Source of the DNA: DATLBY01 sp035526665
Lineage (GTDB): Bacteria; Acidobacteriota; Terriglobia; Bryobacterales; Bryobacteraceae
NCBI GenBank assembly: GCA_035526665.1
Contig: DATLBY010000468.1
Span: forward strand, 1-13,968
DNA length: 13,968 nucleotides
Direction of reading: 5' to 3'
Below are positions 5,945 to 13,840 of this stretch, piece by piece. Numbering within the stretch: position 1 is the stretch's first letter; every line of letters starts with the position of its first letter. The notes beneath the pieces were generated by a model, which was not told the origin of the DNA, did no database searches, and saw nothing but the letters and a program-made list of their open reading frames with translations. Both the position numbers and the translations under genes were made by a program.

Positions 5945-6892
5945 CTACGCGATCCACTTGCGATAGAGCTCGTCCAAGCCGGCTTCCTTCGGCGTGCCCG
6001 CATGCATCACAACACGGTAGCGCAGCCGGATTGTTTTGCCTTTCGCCAGCGTCCACGGCTGCTTGATAAAGGCGAAAGGAGACGGCGACATGTGGCCGTA
6101 GTCGCGGGTAAACCAGGGGCACGGGTTCCACGGGTTCCCCGGATGGTCCATGATCGCCAGACCCTCCACCACGTTCGGCGCGGTTTTCCCATGGTAGCCG
6201 CACCAGTGCGCCGGTTTGCCGTAGGTCGCCTCGGCGCCGACGTCGCCGGCCGAATTTGCCAGCACACCTCCATAGAGGGGTGACAGCTCCGGGATGACGC
6301 GCAGCGCGAAGAACGAATGTTTCGCCTGCTTGATGACGATCTCCTCGCGGGCGGTCAGAATGATATCGGCATCCAGCCACCAACGCCGCTTGCCGTCCAC
6401 CTCAACCGTGAAGGTGCGAGTGTCTTCCAACGGAGAAGGAGCATCTTTGCGGACCCACTCGCAACGATCGCTGAAGACGGCGGATTGCGGCGTCGCTTTG
6501 CCCGCCTTCAGCCCGCCGGAACGGACTTGGCCGGAGTCGAGCGAGGTGTCGCCCCAGAAATCCCCGCCGTTCAACGGCTGGCAGCCCAGCCACAGGCCGC
6601 GATGATGTGGATAGGGCAGGGCAGACTCGGCCACCAGGGACTTTCCGCTGACCGGTCCGGCGAGTGGGTAGAAGTAGGGATATTTTTGCGATGAATGCGC
6701 GCGATAGGTTCCGATGGCGCGGTTATTCCAACGGAAAATCATCAGACCGGACGTGTCCTGGACCGTGAGACTTTCCGATCCAGGCGCCGGTTTATCGTAG
6801 TCGATGGCCGAAAGCACGCCAGTCGACGGATACACCGCCAGAGCTTGGGCGGCGCCCACAATTAGGCGCCGCCGGTTGAAAGGTTCTGTCAT
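5945..6892 (-). CDS. PmoA-family protein (DUF6807)
   Basis: 315 residues. Recognised by YPYFYPLAGPVSGKSL (about 70-85), LPYPHHRGLWLG, GDFWGD, and later IMDHPGNPWNP with YGHMSPSPFAF. These are typical of the family named after PmoA of methane oxidisers, now DUF6807. Its biochemical role is not established, and in Acidobacteriota and Planctomycetota it usually sits with Gfo/Idh/MocA oxidoreductases, as here. The N-terminus (FNRRRLIVGAAQALAV) looks like a Tat-type or general export signal. CCAGGA upstream of ATG 6892 is a reasonable ribosome site. It lies 30 bp after the oxidoreductase gene and 39 bp before the MetE-like gene, so the three are probably one transcript. It probably acts on sugar derivatives outside the cytoplasm, which is inference. 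It is not evidence for methane oxidation. Confidence 0.85.
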   Translation of the reverse strand: MTEPFNRRRLIVGAAQALAVYPSTGVLSAIDYDKPAPGSESLTVQDTSGLMIFRWNNRAIGTYRAHSSQKYPYFYPLAGPVSGKSLVAESALPYPHHRGLWLGCQPLNGGDFWGDTSLDSGQVRSGGLKAGKATPQSAVFSDRCEWVRKDAPSPLEDTRTFTVEVDGKRRWWLDADIILTAREEIVIKQAKHSFFALRVIPELSPLYGGVLANSAGDVGAEATYGKPAHWCGYHGKTAPNVVEGLAIMDHPGNPWNPCPWFTRDYGHMSPSPFAFIKQPWTLAKGKTIRLRYRVVMHAGTPKEAGLDELYRKWIA

Positions 6893-6922
6893 AAAGGAAT
6901 CCTGGCTGCTCTTACCGCCTTG

Positions 6923-8212
6923 TCAAACAACGTACGGCTTCCGGTAGTCTCGCGTGATCAGGGCGTTTGCCTGCTCGTCATTTGCGAAGCGCCCGCGCGC
7001 TGCGTCCCACTGAATCTTGCGGCCTACGCGGTAGCTGATGTTGGCCAGATGGCAAAGGGTCGCCGACATGGTCCCAATCTCGATTTCGGCATTGAGCTTC
7101 TTATAATCCCGGCTGCGGCACGCATCCAGGAAATTCTTCATGTGCAGCGTGGTGGAGTTGTCTTTTTCGCTGCCCTTCTCCTCCATCGCCAGCTCATTGG
7201 ACTCGCCTTTATAAACGCGGAATCCGCCGCCGCCGGTCCATAGCCAGCCATTAGCGCCCAGAAACAGGTTACCGACAGTATCCCCGGCTTTTAGGGGCGC
7301 CGCGGCTTCCGGACCTGTAGGCAGGCCGCGCACTTCGAAGATAATCTCCTTCGAGCCGTAGTCATAGGTCGCGATCTGCGTGTTGGGCGTCTCCTGGTCG
7401 TCATCGTAGACGTACTTGCCGCCGGTAGAAACGGCCGAACGCGGCATCTGCACTTCACCCAGGCCCCAGCGGCAAATGTCCATCTGGTGCACACCCTGAT
7501 TTCCGAGATCGCCGTTGCCGGTATCCCAGAACCAATGCCAGTTGTAGGCGAAACGATTTTTGGTGTAGGGACGCATGGGAGCCGGTCCCAGGAATTTGTC
7601 CCAGTCGAGACCGGGCGGAACCGCCTCAACCGGTGTTTTGCCGATGGTCTTACGGCGCTTGAAACAGAGACCCTTGGCCGCGTACACCTCACCGATAGCG
7701 CCCTCTTTCAGGAGTTCCATGGCGCGCCGCACGTGCGGAACGCTGCGGCTCTGGGAGCCGACCTGAACCATTCGCTTGGTCTGCCGCGCCACCTCCACCA
7801 TCCGCCGGCTTTCGTGGATGTTATAGCTGGCAGGCTTCTCCACGTAGACGTCCTTGCCGGCCTGGCATGCCCGGATCATGGCGAGCGCATGCCAGTGATT
7901 GGGCGTCGCAATGGAGACGGCGTCGACGCTCTTGTCGGCGAACATCTCCTGCATATCGTTATACTCTTTAGCCTTGGCGCTGCCGGCAGCGGAGAGCTTC
8001 GCCTGCGCTCTTTCGCGCGCCGCCTGGTTGACGTCGCACAAACCGGTGATCAAAGCATCCGGAATGCCGACATAACCATTGAGATGCGCCGTCCCCCGTC
8101 CTCCTATACCGACGAGCCCGACGTGGATACGGTCATTGGCTCCGTGTACCCGCATGGCGGAGGCGGCAGCTGCCGCGCCCTGAAAAAATGTCCTGCGCGA
8201 TATTGTGTTCAT
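6923..8212 (-). CDS. Gfo/Idh/MocA-family oxidoreductase, Tat-exported
   Basis: 429 residues. The first 25 (MNTISRRTFFQGAAAAASAM onward) are a classical twin-arginine signal, so the folded, cofactor-loaded enzyme is exported. The Rossmann fold follows with VGLVGIGGRG (31-40), the NAD(P)-binding ATPNHWHAL (102-110) and the catalytic EKP (125-127). The second domain has NWHWFWDTGNGDLGNQG and VHQMDICRWG (241-250), where His242 and Asp245 are near the active site. The family oxidises or epimerises sugars and sugar derivatives with a tightly bound nicotinamide cofactor; the substrate is not readable. GGAGA five bases upstream of ATG 8212 supports the start. Spacing of 19 bp to the hydrolase and 30 bp to the PmoA gene indicates an operon. 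Confidence 0.93.
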   Translation of the reverse strand: MNTISRRTFFQGAAAAASAMRVHGANDRIHVGLVGIGGRGTAHLNGYVGIPDALITGLCDVNQAARERAQAKLSAAGSAKAKEYNDMQEMFADKSVDAVSIATPNHWHALAMIRACQAGKDVYVEKPASYNIHESRRMVEVARQTKRMVQVGSQSRSVPHVRRAMELLKEGAIGEVYAAKGLCFKRRKTIGKTPVEAVPPGLDWDKFLGPAPMRPYTKNRFAYNWHWFWDTGNGDLGNQGVHQMDICRWGLGEVQMPRSAVSTGGKYVYDDDQETPNTQIATYDYGSKEIIFEVRGLPTGPEAAAPLKAGDTVGNLFLGANGWLWTGGGGFRVYKGESNELAMEEKGSEKDNSTTLHMKNFLDACRSRDYKKLNAEIEIGTMSATLCHLANISYRVGRKIQWDAARGRFANDEQANALITRDYRKPYVV

Positions 8213-8231
8213 AGTGTCTCCATAAAAATAG

Positions 8232-9494
8232 TTACTTCGGCTCTCCTGCTGTTTCCTGGTTGCCCGGCTTGAGCTGCTTGCGCGCCGCTGCGAGCCAGGC
8301 TTCGTAAATCAAGCGATTTTTCTGCTTTTCCCACTGCTCCGGTGTAAAAACACTCAGTTGGCTGCGCGAGAGCGCCGGCACCCCGGTTGCCAGTGCGGGT
8401 GTTCCCCCTTCGCGCTCCTCACTGGCATACAGCCGGTCGAGTTCCACTCCGTTGGCTTTCGCCCATTCGCTGATATGGGTCACCGGCATGGCGGCGATAG
8501 TCTCATCCGTCCAATTGGGAAAGTCGAGTTGTTTTTCCAGCCAGAGGGCCACCGGTTTGGTTACAAAGTAGGGACGGTGGGCGCCGGTTGTGAATTGGGT
8601 TTCAAAGAGTCCCGCTTCGCTGCCGCGCAATGCGGCAGTGCGGCGGCGCAGATCGGCGAACAGTGGGGGTCCGTGCGTCGTGATGGAAACCGTGGTGTCC
8701 TGCAGGCCATTATAGGCGAGCGTCGGACCGCGCGATGCATGCAGCGCGTAGATGACAGCGGGCCGGTCTCCCAGGAAAGAGAGGGAGCGGTAGGGAATGC
8801 CCTGGCACATCGGCTTGCCGCGATCCCAGACGCCGCGGGGACCGTCCAGATTTCCGCCACCGGCCAGCACGCAGGCGTGCAGCCGCGGCTCGACAGCGCA
8901 CGCCAGGCTGAGCACGAACGATCCCATGGAGTAGCCCATCGCGCCGATCCGGGCCGGATCCACATCCGGCCGCTGAGATAAGTAGGAGACGGCCTGCATC
9001 ACGTCACTCATCATCAGCCCTCCCATGCGCCGGCCCAACTCCGGAGGATCCTGGAGAACGTCGTGCGCGCGTGTCCCGGACTTTCTCTCTATGTTTCTCT
9101 CACCTTCGCCGATGGGATCATAGGTGAGCACAGCGGCGCCGGCCCGGGCATACAGCATTCCAGAATAGTTGGCGTACCAAGTATATTTATCGCCTCCGTG
9201 ACCGTTCACTACAATCAGTCCCGGCATTTTCGCCTTAGGCGACTCGGGCCGGTAGACGATGGCGGGAACGCGCAGGCCCAATAGAGTGTTATAGCTGATG
9301 CGCTCTGCAATCACCCCCGGCTCGGGATGAAACCGGCCGTGAACCTGGACATCCAGCGTAGGCAATTTTTCCGGCACGAACAGCGTGGACCTGATCTTCG
9401 ATCTCCAGAGCCGTTCCTGACCGGCGCTTACCGCTGCCCAGCAGGCGAAGCCCGCGACCGCCAGCATAATTAGGAAGTCTTTTATGCCCCGCAT
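8232..9494 (-). CDS. Exported alpha/beta hydrolase (dienelactone hydrolase / acetyl xylan esterase-like)
   Basis: 420 residues from the ATG at 9494. The N-terminus MRGIKDFLIMLAVAGFACWA is a good signal peptide, so the enzyme is probably periplasmic. Fold features are VVNGHGGDK (oxyanion region, about 96-103), the nucleophile elbow GYSMG with Ser189, YNGLQDTTVS with Asp266 as likely acid, and TGAHRPYF with His306. It should cleave an ester, perhaps an acetyl or feruloyl group of plant polysaccharide; the substrate is inferred. An in-frame ATG at 9575 would add 27 non-family residues and would lie inside a TATAAT promoter box, so the shorter form is preferred. No strong ribosome site precedes 9494. 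It begins the closely spaced run ending with the MetE-like gene. Confidence 0.85.
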   Translation of the reverse strand: MRGIKDFLIMLAVAGFACWAAVSAGQERLWRSKIRSTLFVPEKLPTLDVQVHGRFHPEPGVIAERISYNTLLGLRVPAIVYRPESPKAKMPGLIVVNGHGGDKYTWYANYSGMLYARAGAAVLTYDPIGEGERNIERKSGTRAHDVLQDPPELGRRMGGLMMSDVMQAVSYLSQRPDVDPARIGAMGYSMGSFVLSLACAVEPRLHACVLAGGGNLDGPRGVWDRGKPMCQGIPYRSLSFLGDRPAVIYALHASRGPTLAYNGLQDTTVSITTHGPPLFADLRRRTAALRGSEAGLFETQFTTGAHRPYFVTKPVALWLEKQLDFPNWTDETIAAMPVTHISEWAKANGVELDRLYASEEREGGTPALATGVPALSRSQLSVFTPEQWEKQKNRLIYEAWLAAARKQLKPGNQETAGEPK

Positions 9495-9573
9495 TTGCAA
9501 GTTGTGAGACAGGATTCGAGCATGAAGCGGTGTCGCGAGTCTACGTGTAAGCCGAGCATCAGGGTTTCCAGGC

Positions 9574-9579
9574 ATTATA
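9574..9579 (-). promoter_or_regulatory. TATAAT -10 box before the hydrolase gene
   Basis: Perfect sigma70 -10 consensus on the - strand inside the 130-bp gap between the receptor and hydrolase genes. Transcription would begin near 9567, giving a leader of about 70 bp to ATG 9494. No good -35 hexamer is seen 16-18 bp upstream, so the promoter may be weak or activator-dependent. It would let the four downstream genes be expressed apart from the receptor. Confidence 0.45.
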
Positions 9580-9624
9580 TGTCACAACGGATGCTCGATG
9601 TTCGATCTTCTGCCCGATTGGGTG

Positions 9625-12444
9625 TTAGAAACTAAGACGAAGGGCGAGTTGCAGCGACCGAGGATCGTTTACGGCCGTCACTTGACCGAAGGCCGGCAAT
9701 GGATTTGCCGGGTATGCGCCGGTACCGAACGTACCATTTTTTGTCAGGTTATTGCGGTGATTCAATAAATTGAAGGCCTCGGCGATGGCCTCCAAACGCA
9801 GACGCTCCGTCAGCCGGAACGCCCGGGTGAACCGGGCATTCACGCTAAAAGAATCGCTCCCAATCCCGGAATTGCGGCCGATAAAATCACCATTCACCAG
9901 GGGACGTCCGGCTGTTCCCTGGATAGTAGTGGCGCCGGAGAGAATGTTCCAGGGCAGCGATGAATAATACTGCAGCATGCCGCTCAGTTGAAGTCCATGA
10001 CTGAGGTGTTGCCAGGCACTCTTTGCCGGCTCCATGGAGGAATGGACGGAACCGTCGAAGACCACGCGGTGCCGTTGGTCGTCATCGGATCTCCCATAAT
10101 CTCGCCAGATATTGTAAGTGTCGATAGGCGAACTAAAGAAAAACTCGCCCACGTTATCCAGGGACTTCGAGTAGGCATACGAGATGCGGTAATTTCCCCA
10201 GCGCACCGGACGCTGCAGGAACGACAGGTGTAAGCCGTCATAACGGGAATCCGCCAGGGATGAGTACTGACTGTCGTTGCCGTGGCCGGGATTGGGCCGG
10301 CAGCCGTTGTTGCCGCCGGAAGCTATGCAGGCGGGTGGGTTCTGGTTAATCGAGATGATCAGGTGAAGTCCGCGGAGATGCTGGTATCCGATATTGAAGG
10401 TCGCGTTTGCCCCCAGTTGCTGCTCGATCTCCAGACTGCCTTGCTGCGAGTATGCATTCTGCAGGCCCGGGTTCATGGTTGTGAAGTTTGCCGATACTCC
10501 TGGCGGAAGAGCGCTTCCAGGAAGTATATTCGGGAACGCCGGGGCACCGCCTTGGCCCGGAGACAGACTGATGCTCGCCTGGCTTGAGCTGTTCAGCGTG
10601 GTCGTGTTTCCGCTGGAAAGAAGAGCATTAGCAAGCGCCCTTAGCGGCACCCGATCGTAAAAAAGGCCGAAGCTGCCGCGAGCCACCGTCCGCCGGGAAT
10701 GGAAGGGAGTCCAGGCGAAACCCGCCCGCGGAGAAATATTATCGCTATCGGTAGCAATGGTTTTCAGAAATTGCAAGTCGTAGCGCATACCTAGATTCAG
10801 TGTCAGCCGCGAGCCCAGTTTCCACTCGTCCTGCAGATAGAGGCCGATGTTCGGATTGTTCTGCGGCACTTCGCTACGGCCAAAGGTCTGCGTAAAGCCG
10901 GAGTTGCTGTAGGTTCCCTGGAGGAAATTAGGCAGCGAGGAGAATATGTAGCTGCCGCGGATCGCCCGCGGAAATGTGATGGTGACATCATTATAGAGAA
11001 AGTCTACGCCGGCCCGGAGCGCGTGCGCCCGCGCCTGGTGCGACAGGTTGTCGACCACTTCGTAAAGCTTGTTCATTCGAGCCGTAGGAGCACCCGAGAG
11101 CGTTCCGAAAGTAGCGACGCCCGCAATGGTAACAGCGGGCCCAGCGGGATCCGCGGGCGTGGCCCGAAGACTGCTATAAGCGAACTGGCCGCGTGTCTCG
11201 TTCACCGTTCTGGGCGAAAGCGTGGCGACATTACTGAATGCAATCGTATGATCGTTGTTATCTAACCCAGCCGAGGCGCTGGCCGCATTCAAAGCTCCAG
11301 CGACTCGTGAGTTTAGACTCTGGACATTGTAAAAGCTATAACGCGCGCTGAACTGATCGGCCCGGCTCCACTGGTGATCGACCTTGGCCAGGAAGTTACT
11401 GGCGTGCACCGGAGTTGGGAACAGGCCGGTAGCGATTCGCGTGCCCGGGTACTCCACCTGCGCCAGCCGGCGGTTGATCGCGTCCACGCTATCGGAGCTA
11501 ATCGTAACAAGACCGCTTTGGTTGAGCCGCCTTTGCTCGAAGTTTGTGAAGGTAAATGTGCGGTCGCGGATGACGGGTCCGCTCAGGCTGGCTCCAAACT
11601 GCGTCTGAGTGAGGGGAAGCTTGGTATTCGAAAGCGGATTGGCCGCGTTGAACCAGCGATTCTTTAGATATCCGTATAAATCACCGTGGAGCGAGTTGGT
11701 GCCGCTTCTGATCACCATATTGATGTAACCCCCCAGCGCGCGTCCAAGCTCCGCCTGCCCGCCGGAGGTGACCACCTGAAACTCCTGCACGACGTCGAGG
11801 CCATAAAAACTTCCGCTCAGGCCGGCCGCATCGTCGTTGGCGGAAAGGCCGTCCACCACGAAGTTATTCGAGAAATTGCGCTGGCTTCCTATGGAAATAC
11901 CCTGGCCGGGTACGGCCGAGGTCTCCGCGAATAGCTGGTTGCTTGCCGTATTCGTGGGCGAGACTCCTGGAACCAGCAGAGCCAGATCCAGAAAGTTGCG
12001 CCCGTTGAGGGGCAAATTCCGGATCTCCGCTTGCGACACGGTGCCGGCAATCTGGCTGCGCGCGGTCTCCAGCACCAGCGCATCGCCGGCGACCGTAAGG
12101 TTAGTTTCCGCGGACTCGACTATCAGGGATAGCGGCAGCTCCAAGGCTGAGCCTACGGTCAGCGTCAGGGCGCGCGATATCGTCGCGAATCCAGCCTGCT
12201 GCACGGTGAGTTGATAGCGGCCTATCTTCAGGTAAGGGAAGCGGAAGCGTCCCTCGCGATCGGTCCGCGCGCTCCGAGTGAGGTTGGTCTCGACTTGACG
12301 CAAGCTCACCTGCGCGCCTTCCACAACGGCATTTAACTGGTCGGTCACGCGGCCGCTGACGCTGGCGTAGCTGCTGCTTTCCTGTGCCAAACCAACGCCC
12401 GCAGTGCAGGCGATGATCAACATTGCGATCTTCATGGTCCTCAC
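9625..12444 (-). CDS. TonB-dependent receptor, Oar-like, with carboxypeptidase-regulatory-like N-terminal domain
   Basis: 939 residues, somewhat shorter than many acidobacterial relatives. A signal peptide (MKIAMLIIACTAGVGLA-Q, from residue 4) leads to a carboxypeptidase-regulatory-like beta-sandwich at about 27-108 (VSGRVTDQLNAVVEGAQVSL, then TDREGRFRFPYLKIGRYQL). The plug domain follows at about 115-245, with IRNLPLNGRNFLDLALLVPG and NFVVDGLSANDD. The rest is the outer-membrane beta barrel, ending in Phe as barrel proteins do (QLALRLSF). Such receptors import large substrates using TonB energy; in this phylum they are numerous and usually assigned to glycans or peptides without proof. GTG 12444 is chosen because AGGA lies six bases upstream, whereas ATG 12435 would leave only three bases to its GAGG. 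It follows the Cys-rich gene by 57 bp. Confidence 0.92.
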   Translation of the reverse strand: MRTMKIAMLIIACTAGVGLAQESSSYASVSGRVTDQLNAVVEGAQVSLRQVETNLTRSARTDREGRFRFPYLKIGRYQLTVQQAGFATISRALTLTVGSALELPLSLIVESAETNLTVAGDALVLETARSQIAGTVSQAEIRNLPLNGRNFLDLALLVPGVSPTNTASNQLFAETSAVPGQGISIGSQRNFSNNFVVDGLSANDDAAGLSGSFYGLDVVQEFQVVTSGGQAELGRALGGYINMVIRSGTNSLHGDLYGYLKNRWFNAANPLSNTKLPLTQTQFGASLSGPVIRDRTFTFTNFEQRRLNQSGLVTISSDSVDAINRRLAQVEYPGTRIATGLFPTPVHASNFLAKVDHQWSRADQFSARYSFYNVQSLNSRVAGALNAASASAGLDNNDHTIAFSNVATLSPRTVNETRGQFAYSSLRATPADPAGPAVTIAGVATFGTLSGAPTARMNKLYEVVDNLSHQARAHALRAGVDFLYNDVTITFPRAIRGSYIFSSLPNFLQGTYSNSGFTQTFGRSEVPQNNPNIGLYLQDEWKLGSRLTLNLGMRYDLQFLKTIATDSDNISPRAGFAWTPFHSRRTVARGSFGLFYDRVPLRALANALLSSGNTTTLNSSSQASISLSPGQGGAPAFPNILPGSALPPGVSANFTTMNPGLQNAYSQQGSLEIEQQLGANATFNIGYQHLRGLHLIISINQNPPACIASGGNNGCRPNPGHGNDSQYSSLADSRYDGLHLSFLQRPVRWGNYRISYAYSKSLDNVGEFFFSSPIDTYNIWRDYGRSDDDQRHRVVFDGSVHSSMEPAKSAWQHLSHGLQLSGMLQYYSSLPWNILSGATTIQGTAGRPLVNGDFIGRNSGIGSDSFSVNARFTRAFRLTERLRLEAIAEAFNLLNHRNNLTKNGTFGTGAYPANPLPAFGQVTAVNDPRSLQLALRLSF

Positions 12445-12501
12445 AAAACGTCCTGGAACACTACGCTCCCGATCGGCGGGAGCATACCCCTGGAAGGCGC
12501 T

Positions 12502-12879
12502 TCAACGAAGACGTGGAGGCGGGCGTTGATGTAGGAAGGCGAGGTATTCGGATAGAGCGGCCGGGTGCGCGTAATTGCGCATGCCGCCGCCGGCAGGTGT
12601 TAACTCATGCCGGCCGGAAATTCTGTCCCGGGCCAGAAAAGGAGCAACCGTCAGGATGCCGCTCTGGCCGCATTGCGCGCCGCACTTGGGGTTGGCGCCT
12701 AGCGTCGCAGCCGTGGAAGGTTTCGATTTATGGCAGCAGGAGCTTTTTCCCCTCTTGCAGCATTTCATCACGTGCTGCGCCGGAATGGCCGCGAGCACGA
12801 TCTGGACCGCCGGCAAAACGAACGCGGAAAGCAAAAGTACAGCTATGGTTTGCCGCGCGGCTTGAAGCTTTCCATTCAT
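12502..12879 (-). CDS. Small Cys-rich exported or membrane-anchored protein of unknown function
   Basis: 125 residues. Residues 11-31 form one hydrophobic segment that could be a signal peptide or an anchor. It is followed by KCCKRGKSSCCHKSK, a CC-x6-CC pattern (40, 41, 48, 49), and a second pair in NPKCGAQCGQ (66, 70). The tail ends in LHQRPPPRL, which recalls the proline-rich ends of small metal-associated proteins such as DUF2946, but I would not assign it to that family. Six Cys plus nearby His suggest metal binding or disulfides in the periplasm. The gene is first in the - strand run, directly before the TonB-dependent receptor, with a sigma70-like promoter just upstream and AGGG before its ATG. 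The start codon overlaps, on the other strand, a spurious ATG of the divergent gene. Confidence 0.65.
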   Translation of the reverse strand: MNGKLQAARQTIAVLLLSAFVLPAVQIVLAAIPAQHVMKCCKRGKSSCCHKSKPSTAATLGANPKCGAQCGQSGILTVAPFLARDRISGRHELTPAGGGMRNYAHPAALSEYLAFLHQRPPPRLR

Positions 12880-12893
12880 GAAACCCTATCGTG

Positions 12894-12923
12894 AGCATAG
12901 GCCGGATTCCGCAGTATGGTCAA
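12894..12923 (-). promoter_or_regulatory. Sigma70-like promoter of the Cys-rich protein / receptor operon
   Basis: On the - strand TTGACC (12923-12918) and TATGCT (12899-12894) are separated by 18 bp. That is five of six and four of six matches to the -35 and -10 consensus. The start of transcription would be near 12887, only about eight bases before the ATG at 12879. The site lies in the short divergent gap, so the hydrolase at 12932 may share regulation. Confidence 0.5.
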
Positions 12924-12931
12924 GTAAGATA

Positions 12932-13840
12932 ATGATGCCGACTCACTCGCGCCCTCTTTCCTTGTGCCTGCTCACGGCAGGCCTCCTTGCTCTTGCTGCG
13001 GACGCTCCGACTTCCCTGAAGGGCGTGATCGACATCCATGCCCATTGCGATCCCGATAGTACGCCACGCTCGATCGATGCCATCGACCTGGCGCGTCTGG
13101 CCAAGTCAAGAGGTATTCGCGGGCTCGTATTGAAAAATCATTACGAGCCTACCGCATCGCTCGCCTACCTGGTAAGAAAAGAGGTCCCCGGAATCGAAGT
13201 CTTTGGAGGCATCGACTTGAACCGCACCGTGGGCGGGATAAGCGCCGCGGCCGTCGAGCGCATGGTGATGACAAAGGGAGGCTGGGGGAAAGTCGTCTGG
13301 ATGCCCACGTTCGACGCCGAAAACCAGGTCCGATTTTCAAAACAGAAGCGGCCGTTCGTGCCCGTGGCAAAGTCGGGGCAGTTGCTGCCGGAAGTGAAAG
13401 AAGTGATCGGCCTGGCCGCCAAACACAAGCTTACTTTGGAGACCGGCCATTCCTCGCCGGAGGAGGCGCTGTTGATTATCCGCGAGGGGCGTAAACAGGG
13501 CGTGGAACACATTGTAGTCACTCACGCGATGATTGCCCCCATTCGAATGTCAACTGTGCAAATGCGGGAAGCGGCCAAAGCGGGCGCTTTTATTGAATTC
13601 GTCTACAACGCGCTGATTGGAGTAAATAAGGAGTTCGGAATCGCGGATTATACGAAAGCGATCCGGGCAATTGGCCCGGAGCACTGTATTCTCGCGAGCG
13701 ATTTAGGACAGGCGGGAAATCCGCTGCATCCTGACGGTCTGGTGCAATTCTTCTCGTTGCTTTCCAAAGCGGGCTTCACAGCCGCTGAGATCCACCAAAT
13801 GGCTGCTGCTAACCCGGCCCGTGCCCTAGGCTTGCAGTAA
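12932..13840 (+). CDS. Exported metal-dependent hydrolase, DUF6282/amidohydrolase-like
   Basis: 302 residues from ATG 12932. A signal peptide is seen in RPLSLCLLTAGLLALA, cleaved near ADAP. The mature part begins with GVIDIHAHCDPD, whose HxH (36, 38) is the first metal-binding motif of amidohydrolase-fold enzymes. Then come GIRGLVLKNHYEPT, VFGGIDLNRTVGGIS, KVVWMPTFDAEN, TLETGHSSPEEALL, HIVVTHAM and ILASDLGQ. These give the expected later His and Asp ligands. The LKNHYEPT, LNRTVGG and VWMPT blocks fit DUF6282 proteins as I recall them; their substrate is unknown. An upstream in-frame ATG at 12878 would overlap the divergent gene start and the promoter and would precede the signal peptide by 18 residues, so it is rejected. 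The 3' end overlaps the convergent gene by 32 bp. Confidence 0.85.
   Translation: MMPTHSRPLSLCLLTAGLLALAADAPTSLKGVIDIHAHCDPDSTPRSIDAIDLARLAKSRGIRGLVLKNHYEPTASLAYLVRKEVPGIEVFGGIDLNRTVGGISAAAVERMVMTKGGWGKVVWMPTFDAENQVRFSKQKRPFVPVAKSGQLLPEVKEVIGLAAKHKLTLETGHSSPEEALLIIREGRKQGVEHIVVTHAMIAPIRMSTVQMREAAKAGAFIEFVYNALIGVNKEFGIADYTKAIRAIGPEHCILASDLGQAGNPLHPDGLVQFFSLLSKAGFTAAEIHQMAAANPARALGLQ

Noticed and set aside
5945..6892. Methane monooxygenase-related function for the PmoA-family gene
   Set aside because: The family name is historical; the protein lacks the multiple membrane segments of particulate methane monooxygenase subunits, and no pmoCB genes are nearby.
7487..8272. 261-codon open frame on the + strand
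   Set aside because: Antisense to the Gfo/Idh/MocA gene, which has all its motifs and a good ribosome site; no recognisable protein in the + frame.
8358..8981. 207-codon open frame on the + strand
   Set aside because: Antisense to the alpha/beta hydrolase with its complete catalytic triad; treated as a shadow.
9495..9575. Longer start (ATG 9575) for the alpha/beta hydrolase
   Set aside because: It lies within the TATAAT box and adds 27 residues before a good signal peptide.
12878..12931. Longer start (ATG 12878) for the metal-dependent hydrolase
   Set aside because: It would overlap the divergent gene's start and its promoter and would put 18 unrelated residues before the signal peptide.
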